Shown piece after piece: positions 42,284 to 48,831 of a stretch of DNA of 64,000 nucleotides (position 1 is the stretch's first letter; each line of letters begins with the position of its first letter). Position numbers and translations under genes: made by a program. Source of the DNA: Arthrobacter sp. Soil736 (GTDB lineage Bacteria; Actinomycetota; Actinomycetes; Actinomycetales; Micrococcaceae); NCBI RefSeq assembly GCF_001428005.1, contig NZ_LMSB01000034.1, positions 1,793-65,792 of the forward strand, in the 5' to 3' direction. A model generated the notes under the pieces. It had not been told where the DNA came from and searched no databases. It saw only the letters and a list, made by a program, of their open reading frames with translations.

Positions 42284-43261
42284 ATGGTGGAGGTTCTGGA
42301 AGACGTCGCACGGCGACTGTACGCGCTTCCTTTCGACGAGTTCGTGCCCGCCCGGACCGCCGCCGCGAAGGACGCTGCCCCTTCCGACCGCCCGCTTTCC
42401 CAAGCGATCCGGGAGCTTCCCAAGCCCTCCGTTGCGGCCTGGGCAGTCAACATGCTGGCTCACCACCGGCCCGAGGCTGTGCAGCAGCTCAGCGACCTCG
42501 GCCGGACGATGCAGGACGCACAGGCGTCGCTCGACGCCGCCGCCCTGCGTGAGCTGGCACGCGAGCGGCGGAAGCTGCTTGGCGAGGCGGTGGCCGCCGC
42601 CCGGCTTGCAGCTGAGGGGCACGGCCGGAAAATCAGCGGACCTGTGGCCACGGAGGTGGAAGAGACCCTCCGTGCGGCCACCGCCGACCCAGCGGCGGCC
42701 GCCGCGGTGCAGAGCGGGATGCTGCTGCGGGGACTGTCCGCCGACGGCGTGGACCAGGTTGATCTAAGCGGTGCAGTTGCGGTTCCTTCCGCCCTCGGCA
42801 CACGGCCGGTCATGCCTCGGACGGCACGCACAGCTGCTGGACAGGCATCGACGGGCGGCCGTCCGGCGCAGCCGCACGCATCCGGTCAGACTGGCGCCCC
42901 GGAAAAACCGCGCCTTCAGGCCGTGCGCCAGACGCCCCGCCCGCCGTCGCCGTCGGTGCTGGACAAAGCGCTGGCAGCCCTCGCCGGGGCCGAAATGGCC
43001 GCTGCGGAAGCTGCCCGCGAAGCGGAGTTGCGCGCGGAGGCCCAGGAGGAGGCGTCTGCGGCTTTCGAGCGGCTGACGGCCGCGATGACTGAGGCCCGGA
43101 AACGGCTGCAGACGCTGGAGGTCTCGCTGGAAGCGGCGCGGAAGGAACGGGACGTGGCTGCCGCGGAGGCAAAGCAGTCGGCCAGGGCAGCGGAGAAGAG
43201 CCAGCGGTCAGCCATGCTGGCCAAGGAGCGGGTGCTCCGGCTGCGCAACACACCGGACTGA
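42284..43261 (+). CDS. Conserved hypothetical protein with C-terminal coiled coil
   Basis: The 325-aa protein has an N-terminal helical domain (RRLYALPFDEFVPARTAAAK, then LPKPSVAAWAVNMLA), a Pro/Thr/Ala-rich linker (about 170-225) and a long Ala/Glu/Arg coiled coil (about 225-320). I recall the N-terminal pattern from unnamed actinobacterial proteins only. ATG 42284 is preferred over 42272 because TATGAT (42271-42276) lies 7 nt before it, a leaderless layout. Confidence 0.7.
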   Translation: MVEVLEDVARRLYALPFDEFVPARTAAAKDAAPSDRPLSQAIRELPKPSVAAWAVNMLAHHRPEAVQQLSDLGRTMQDAQASLDAAALRELARERRKLLGEAVAAARLAAEGHGRKISGPVATEVEETLRAATADPAAAAAVQSGMLLRGLSADGVDQVDLSGAVAVPSALGTRPVMPRTARTAAGQASTGGRPAQPHASGQTGAPEKPRLQAVRQTPRPPSPSVLDKALAALAGAEMAAAEAAREAELRAEAQEEASAAFERLTAAMTEARKRLQTLEVSLEAARKERDVAAAEAKQSARAAEKSQRSAMLAKERVLRLRNTPD

Positions 43262-43306
43262 AGCACGAATAATGTCAGACCCCGGTTGCACCATGGAGTC
43301 ATGGAA

Positions 43307-43480
43307 ATGAATCAGGAATTCCACGTAACGTATTTCGATGCCGACTGCGGGCGGGCCAGGACCGAGGTCTTTGACACCGCTGCGGAGGCAGAGCGGTTTG
43401 CCAGCCGCAGCATTTCCGGCGAGGACGGTTGGGCAGTAGTTGACGCCGTGGAAACGGCGCAGGACCGGCTGGCAGCTTAA
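43307..43480 (+). CDS. Small hypothetical protein (57 aa)
   Basis: A compact acidic protein: MNQEFHVTYFDADCGRARTE, VFDTAAEAERFASRSI, then GWAVVDAVETA. It reads like a beta-alpha-beta unit. ATG 43307 is favoured since GGAG (43295-43298) lies 8 nt upstream. A strong terminator follows its stop. Function unknown. Confidence 0.6.
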   Translation: MNQEFHVTYFDADCGRARTEVFDTAAEAERFASRSISGEDGWAVVDAVETAQDRLAA

Positions 43481-43487
43481 CTGACTG

Positions 43488-43543
43488 TGGCCCCGTCCCC
43501 GCTGTTGATCAGCGGGGACCGATCAACAGCGGGGACGGGGCCA
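43488..43543. terminator. Strong bidirectional terminator
   Basis: A perfect 23-bp stem (starting TGGCCCCGTCCCCGCTG) with a 10-nt loop lies between the convergent small gene and the aldo/keto reductase gene. Confidence 0.85.
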
Positions 43544-43558
43544 GCAATCCCTGACTCC

Positions 43559-44404
43559 CTACGCGAAGTCAGAGACCGCGGGGTCCGGGCCGATCCGGCC
43601 GGCGCCTTCTGCGGTGCGGTCCAGGCCGTTGATCGCCTCGACGTCCTCGGCGTCCAGCGTGACGTTCAGGGCCTCAAAGTTCTCGCGGATCCGGGCCTCC
43701 GTGACGGACTTCGGGATGACCACGTTCCCGACCGCCAGGTGCCAGGCGATAACCACCTGTGCCGGCGTGGCACCGTGCTTGTCAGCGATGCTTGCGACGG
43801 TGGCGTCCTCGAGGAGCTCGCCGCCCTGGCCCAGGGGCGACCAGGCCTGGGTCAAAATGCCCTTGGACGCATGGAACGCCCGGAGCTCGGCCTGGTTGAA
43901 GAACGGATGCAGCTCCACCTGGTTGATGGCCGGTACCACTCCGGTCTCGTCGATGATGTGCTGGAGACCTTCGATGGTGAAGTTTGAGACACCGATGGAC
44001 TTGACCCTGCCGCGCTTCTGAAGCTCGATCAGTGCCTTCCAGGTGTCCACGTACTTGTCCTGCTTCGGCTGCAGCCAGTGGATCAGGTACAGGTCGAGGG
44101 ATTCCAGGCCGAGGCGCTCCATGGATTCCTCAAACGCCGCGAGGGTCGATTCGTAGCCTTGGTCCGAGTTCCAGAGTTTGGTGGTGATGAAGATTTCCTC
44201 GGGCGACAGCCCGGAGCTCGCAATGGCCCGGCCAACGCCGGACTCGTTGCCGTAGATCTTGGCCGTGTCGATATGGCGGAAGCCCGCCTGGAAGGCCTGG
44301 AAGACAACCTTTTCGGCGATGTCGTCTTCAACCTGCCACACGCCGTAGCCGAGCTGGGGAATGGTCTTGCCGTCATTAAATGTCAGGGTTGGTGAAGAAG
44401 TCAT
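43559..44404 (-). CDS. Aldo/keto reductase
   Basis: An NADPH-dependent reductase of 281 aa with the full catalytic tetrad Asp46 and Tyr51 (RHIDTAKIYGNE), Lys76 (TTKLWNSDQG) and His109 (LYLIHWLQP). KSIGVSNFTIEGLQ and VVIPKSVTEARIRENF (cofactor phosphate site) follow. It resembles the 2,5-diketo-gluconate reductase group (AKR5); the physiological substrate is unknown. Confidence 0.93.
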   Translation of the reverse strand: MTSSPTLTFNDGKTIPQLGYGVWQVEDDIAEKVVFQAFQAGFRHIDTAKIYGNESGVGRAIASSGLSPEEIFITTKLWNSDQGYESTLAAFEESMERLGLESLDLYLIHWLQPKQDKYVDTWKALIELQKRGRVKSIGVSNFTIEGLQHIIDETGVVPAINQVELHPFFNQAELRAFHASKGILTQAWSPLGQGGELLEDATVASIADKHGATPAQVVIAWHLAVGNVVIPKSVTEARIRENFEALNVTLDAEDVEAINGLDRTAEGAGRIGPDPAVSDFA

Positions 44405-44504
44405 CTGCCCATCCTGCCAACAACCGGCACCCGGGCGCAGCCCGTGCAGCGAGGCTAAGCTAGGCGCTTAATCCCGCGGGCCGGGGAATACCACGGGCCC
44501 GGAG

Positions 44505-44948
44505 TCAGGATCCGGCCAGGAGGCGCTCGGCGTCAGCCACCTGCTCGAAGACGGTTTCGGCACGGCGCCGCACGGACGCGGCACCCACGGGAACGGGACC
44601 GACGGCGAGGCGGAGCATCGCTGCTGCCTCCGCAGTGGCGGCCAGCGAGTTCCCCGCCTTCGACAGTGCGCGGTGTACGCCGGACAGCGCGTGCGGAATA
44701 TCAAGCCCGTCGCTTGGCGAGCGCCGCTGCGCCTCGACGCATACACTGCGTACCCGGCCGGACAGTTCTGCCAGCTGGTTGGCCACCTCGACGAGCTCCA
44801 CGTAGAGCTGTTCGTCCTCGACGCCTTCCAACACCTGGTGGTAGCGGTCCAGGCCGCGGTGGAAGCGGTCGTGGGCGCGACGCCACAAGCCCCTGCCAAG
44901 TTCGGCGTCATCTTTCCGCCCTTGCCTGGCGGCCGTGAAAAATCCCAA
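44505..44948 (-). CDS. Conserved hypothetical helical protein next to bpa
   Basis: From TTG 44948 the product is 147 aa: GFFTAARQGRKDDAELGRGL, WRRAHDRFHRGLDRYHQVLE, then mostly helical sequence. The TTG lies 7 nt after the bpa stop, which fixes the start; the upstream extension of the frame would overlap bpa. Tight spacing implies joint expression with the proteasome activator. Function unknown. Confidence 0.7.
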   Translation of the reverse strand: MGFFTAARQGRKDDAELGRGLWRRAHDRFHRGLDRYHQVLEGVEDEQLYVELVEVANQLAELSGRVRSVCVEAQRRSPSDGLDIPHALSGVHRALSKAGNSLAATAEAAAMLRLAVGPVPVGAASVRRRAETVFEQVADAERLLAGS

Positions 44949-44955
44949 AGAAGAC

Positions 44956-45633
44956 CTACAAGTACTGACCGGGGCCGTGATCGGAGTCTTCCTTCCGACC
45001 CGGTTGAGCGGTGTCGGCCCCGGGCTGCGGAGCCTTGGCACGCTGCGGCTCGCCGTGCTCGCCGATCACGACGCCGGGTGCAATGACAGTCCCCGGCGGA
45101 AGCTGCCGCAGCTGCATCTGGGCCATGGCTTGCTCCCGGGCTGCGTGCTGGGCTGCAATGGCCGTTTGGATGCCGTGGAACAGGCCTTCCAGCCAGCCGA
45201 CCAGCTGTGCCTGGGCTATCCGGAGCTCGGCGTCCGACGGAGTCGCGTTGTCGGGGAAGGGCAGGCTGATCCGTTCCAGCTCCGCCACGAGCTCAGGCGC
45301 CAGGCCGTCCTCTAGTTCCTTGATGGAGCGCTCGTGGATCTCCACCAGCCGGCCCCGCGCGGCGTCGTCCAGAGGCGCCGCCTTTACCTCTTCCAGCAAC
45401 TGCCGGATCATTGTGCCGATCCGCATCACTTTGGCGGGCTCATCCACCAGGTCCTGCAGGCTTGTTCTCTTGAGTTTGGCAGGCTCCGAAGGCGTGTGGC
45501 CATCCTCCGGGACGGCATCCCCGTCAAGGGTTGTTCCCTCCACGGGCACGTCGTCGCCTGGCTGGAACCCGCCCTGCGGCGCGGCACCGGCATGGTCGGC
45601 CGCAAGGGGTTGAGTGGCTTTCGGATCGCTCAT
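44956..45633 (-). CDS. bpa: Bacterial proteasome activator Bpa/PafE
   Basis: The 225-aa protein has a disordered N-terminus, a four-helix-bundle core (LQDLVDEPAKVMRIGTMIRQ, ELEDGLAPELVAELERISLP, AQLVGWLEGLFHGIQTAIAA) and ends in GQYL, the C-terminal hydrophobic-Tyr-X motif that docks into the 20S proteasome and opens its gate. It promotes ATP-independent degradation of unfolded proteins, so a proteasome should be encoded elsewhere in the genome. Confidence 0.93.
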   Translation of the reverse strand: MSDPKATQPLAADHAGAAPQGGFQPGDDVPVEGTTLDGDAVPEDGHTPSEPAKLKRTSLQDLVDEPAKVMRIGTMIRQLLEEVKAAPLDDAARGRLVEIHERSIKELEDGLAPELVAELERISLPFPDNATPSDAELRIAQAQLVGWLEGLFHGIQTAIAAQHAAREQAMAQMQLRQLPPGTVIAPGVVIGEHGEPQRAKAPQPGADTAQPGRKEDSDHGPGQYL

Positions 45634-45671
45634 GCGTTCATACTCTCACGAGCCCGGAATGCGGAGTCCAG

Positions 45672-46148
45672 TCAATGAAGCTCCTTGACCAGGATTGCGC
45701 CTTCATCGGCAACGAAACCGCATTTGCGGTAAAAACCAACGGCGTAGGTGTTGGCCGGAACCCACACTTCCGCCACCGCGCTCTCCTTCATCCACACTTC
45801 CATCGCCGCCACCATGGCCCGCCCGATCCCCCGCCGGCGCCAGTCCGCATGGGTCCCCATCTCCATCAGCAGCAGTTCCGCCCAGGGGCCGGAACTCCGG
45901 CGGCGCTGGACGTAGCAATGCAGGAATCCGACCACCTGACCGCCCGCCTCGGCCAGCCAAAAGAGCACCGAGGGGTCCGCCAGGAAGTCCCGGGCGCCGT
46001 CGGGCGTCAAAGCGCCCGACGGCTCCGTGGCGGGATCCTCGTCGAAGTGGTTGTCACGTTCCGCAAGCGCGTTCAGCGCCCCGGCGTCCTTCGGTCCGAT
46101 CCGCCGGATCAAGACCCCGGCGGGCACAGCTGCCAATGTCAGCAGCAC
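45672..46148 (-). CDS. GNAT-family N-acetyltransferase
   Basis: A 158-aa acetyltransferase. The acetyl-CoA-binding motif A is MGTHADWRRRGIGRAMVAAM, and the C-terminal strand is NTYAVGFYRKCGFVADEGA. The substrate is unknown; the layout is near aminoglycoside 3-N- and peptide acetyltransferases, but resistance cannot be claimed. Its start overlaps the ybdD stop by 10 nt, so it is read from the cstA transcript. Confidence 0.85.
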   Translation of the reverse strand: MLLTLAAVPAGVLIRRIGPKDAGALNALAERDNHFDEDPATEPSGALTPDGARDFLADPSVLFWLAEAGGQVVGFLHCYVQRRRSSGPWAELLLMEMGTHADWRRRGIGRAMVAAMEVWMKESAVAEVWVPANTYAVGFYRKCGFVADEGAILVKELH

Positions 46149-46330
46149 CTGCCCTGCGGGTTGCTGTCCTGGCGATCCGTCCTATCCCGCCAGAATTCCC
46201 GCTCGGTCATGGGCGGCGCCCGGTGACCGGAGGCGGCGTGGTGCTCCAGGTATTTCTGGTAGGCGTCTGCGCCCATCACGCCACCGAGGTACCGGGCAAA
46301 GCCCCGGAACCCTTCGACTATCGTGTTCAT
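46139..46330 (-). CDS. YbdD/YjiX-family small protein
   Basis: A 63-aa protein with the family pattern: GFRGFARYLGGVMGADAYQK, YLEHHAASGHRAPPMTEREF and WRDRTDRQDSNPQGRCC. YbdD/YjiX genes almost always follow cstA/btsT transporter genes, as here (13 nt gap), and may assist the transporter. Confidence 0.9.
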   Translation of the reverse strand: MNTIVEGFRGFARYLGGVMGADAYQKYLEHHAASGHRAPPMTEREFWRDRTDRQDSNPQGRCC

Positions 46331-46343
46331 GGCTGTCTCCGCA

Positions 46344-48644
46344 TCAGTGGTGGCCGGACCTTTCGAGCCGCAGCTCGGCGGGTAGCTTGTTCCATTCGGC
46401 CATGAGCTCCCGCTCGGCCGGAGTGGGAATCAACCCTGCCGGGGCGTAGCCCCTGGACGCCACGGGCGTGTCTTCGTGGTCAGCATGGGCAACGCCGGCA
46501 GCCTCGTTGCGGAACGCCTTCACCGTGGCGATCAAACCCGTGATGATGACGATGATGCTCAGCACCACGAAGATCACCGACAGCCAGCCCTGGATCATGG
46601 TGTTGCGCACCACTGCCTCCATAGCGGCCACAGTCTTGGCGGTTCCGAATTCCGTCTTGCCGTCCGCCAGGGCCTTGGAGAAGGCCGCATTGTTGGCGAA
46701 GTAGCCCACGGCAGGGACAGGCGAGAAGATCTTCTGGAAGCTCGCGGTGATGGTCACAACGGCCGCGAACGCCAGCGGCAGGGCCACAATCCAGAGGTAC
46801 TTGATTGAGCCCCGCTTGGCTGCGATGGCCAGGCAGACGGACAGGGCGATGGCGGCGAGCAGCTGGTTGGCGATGCCGAACAGCGGGAAGAGCGTATTGA
46901 TGCCGCCCAGCGGGTCCGTAACACCCATCAGCAGCACCGCACCCCAGGCCCCGACCATGACAGCCGTGCAGAGCCAGGCTCCCGGCCGCCAGGAGTGTTC
47001 CTTGAACTTGGGGATGAAGTTGCCGATGGAGTCCTGGAGCATAAAACGGGCCACGCGGGTGCCGGCGTCCACGGCGGTCAGGATGAACAAGGCCTCAAAC
47101 ATGATGGCGAAGTGGTACCAGAACGCCATCATGGCCGTGCCGCCGATGAACTGCTGCATGATGTGGGCGAGCCCCACGGCCAGTGTGGGGGCGCCGCCGG
47201 TGCGGGACACAATGCTTTGCTCGCCGACGTTGGCAGCTGTCTGCGACAGGAGGTCCGGGGTGATGTTCACACCGGCAAGCCCCAGGCTATTCACCCAGGT
47301 GGCGGCGGTTTCCACCGTGCCGCCGGTCAGGGCAGCCGGCGAGTTCATGGCGAAGTACAGCCCGCGGTCGATGGAGATGGCCGCCACGAGGGCCATGATG
47401 GCGACAAACGATTCCATCAGCATGCCGCCGTAGCCGATGAGGCGGGTCTGGCGTTCCTTTTCGATCAGCTTCGGCGTGGTGCCGGAAGAGATCAGGGCGT
47501 GGAAGCCGGACAGCGCGCCGCAGGCAATCGTGACGAACAGGAACGGGAACAGCGCCCCGGGGAACACCGGACCGTTCTCCCTGCTGGCAAACTCGCTGAA
47601 GGCCGGAACGGTGATTTCGGGGCGGACCACGATGATGGCCAGCGCCAGCATGACAATCACGCCGATCTTCATGAACGTGGAGAGGTAGTCACGAGGCGCC
47701 AGCAGCAGCCAGACCGGAAGGATAGCGGCGATGAAGCCGTACACGATCAGGCCCCAGGCGATGGTGACCTTGTCCAGGTGGAAGAAGGCCGCGCCCCACT
47801 CGGTGCCGGCCACAGCGCCGCCGCCGATGATGGCGGCCATGAGCAGGACGAAGCCGATCAGGGAAACTTCCAAGACCTTGCCGGGCCGGATGAAGCGCAG
47901 GTACACGCCCATGAAGAGCGCGATCGGAATGGTCATGCCGACGGAAAAGACGCCCCACGGGCTTTCGGCCAGCGCGTTCACCACGACGAGCGCGAGGATG
48001 GCCACAATGATCACCATGATCAGCAGGGTGGCGACGAGGGCGGCGGTTCCGCCGATGACGCCGAGTTCCTCACGGGCCATCTGGCCCAGCGAGCGGCCGC
48101 CGCGCCGCATGGAGAAGAACAGGACCAGGTAGTCCTGGACGGCACCGGCCAGTACGACGCCGATGATGATCCAGATAGTGCCGGGCAGGTAGCCCATCTG
48201 GGCCGCGATGACGGGCCCCACCAGCGGGCCGGCGCCTGCGATGGCGGCAAAGTGGTGGCCGAACAGGACGTTGCGGTCCGTGCGGACATAATCCTTGCCG
48301 TCGGCCTTGTATTCGGCCGGAGTGGCGCGGCGGTCGTTGGGCCTGGTGATGTAGCGTTCGATCACCTTCGAGTAGAAGCGGTAGCCAATGAGGTACGTGC
48401 AGACGGAGGCAAACACGAACCAGATCGCGTTGACCGTTTCACCCCGGATGATCGCGACCATGAACCAGGCCACGCCCCCCAGCAGCGCTATCGCCGCCCA
48501 GATCGCAATCTTCGTGGGCGTCCACCTGCTCTCTTCCGCTTCGCGGACGGCCTCGTCCACGGCGGTCGGCGGCAGCGATGGATCCGGCGTCAGTTCCAGA
48601 TCCTCGTCCGTCGTCCGAGCCCTGCCGCCAGGCATGCTGCTCAT
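46344..48644 (-). CDS. cstA: Carbon starvation protein CstA
   Basis: A polytopic transporter of 766 aa with about 16-18 membrane helices, including the CstA signatures ATPAEYKADGKDYVRTDRNV, LFGHHFAAIAGAGPLVGPVI and HALISSGTTPKLIEKE. CstA/BtsT proteins take up pyruvate (and peptides) in carbon-poor conditions. ATG 48644 has an excellent AAGGAGGAG site. It is the first gene of cstA-ybdD-GNAT. Confidence 0.94.
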   Translation of the reverse strand: MSSMPGGRARTTDEDLELTPDPSLPPTAVDEAVREAEESRWTPTKIAIWAAIALLGGVAWFMVAIIRGETVNAIWFVFASVCTYLIGYRFYSKVIERYITRPNDRRATPAEYKADGKDYVRTDRNVLFGHHFAAIAGAGPLVGPVIAAQMGYLPGTIWIIIGVVLAGAVQDYLVLFFSMRRGGRSLGQMAREELGVIGGTAALVATLLIMVIIVAILALVVVNALAESPWGVFSVGMTIPIALFMGVYLRFIRPGKVLEVSLIGFVLLMAAIIGGGAVAGTEWGAAFFHLDKVTIAWGLIVYGFIAAILPVWLLLAPRDYLSTFMKIGVIVMLALAIIVVRPEITVPAFSEFASRENGPVFPGALFPFLFVTIACGALSGFHALISSGTTPKLIEKERQTRLIGYGGMLMESFVAIMALVAAISIDRGLYFAMNSPAALTGGTVETAATWVNSLGLAGVNITPDLLSQTAANVGEQSIVSRTGGAPTLAVGLAHIMQQFIGGTAMMAFWYHFAIMFEALFILTAVDAGTRVARFMLQDSIGNFIPKFKEHSWRPGAWLCTAVMVGAWGAVLLMGVTDPLGGINTLFPLFGIANQLLAAIALSVCLAIAAKRGSIKYLWIVALPLAFAAVVTITASFQKIFSPVPAVGYFANNAAFSKALADGKTEFGTAKTVAAMEAVVRNTMIQGWLSVIFVVLSIIVIITGLIATVKAFRNEAAGVAHADHEDTPVASRGYAPAGLIPTPAERELMAEWNKLPAELRLERSGHH

Positions 48645-48831
48645 GTCTCCTCCTTGAGATTAAAAAATGTGACAACCCCCTAAAGCGCACCCTACCAACG
48701 GGTGCCAACAATCGATACGCACAATTGCAACGTGCCGCCGGACGTAGCGCCGAGCGGTGCAGCCGAGGCGGTGAACGGGGGTTTGCTGCGGCCGCTCGAC
48801 GTCACGGCGTCAGTCCTGAAAGCCGCCGGCG

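Noticed and set aside
45672-46148. Aminoglycoside resistance gene
   Set aside because: The protein is a generic GNAT fold; nothing specific to drug acetyltransferases was seen.
46995-48683. 562-aa plus-strand frame opposite cstA
   Set aside because: Asp/Glu/Gly/His-rich composition is the complement of membrane-helix codons; antisense shadow.
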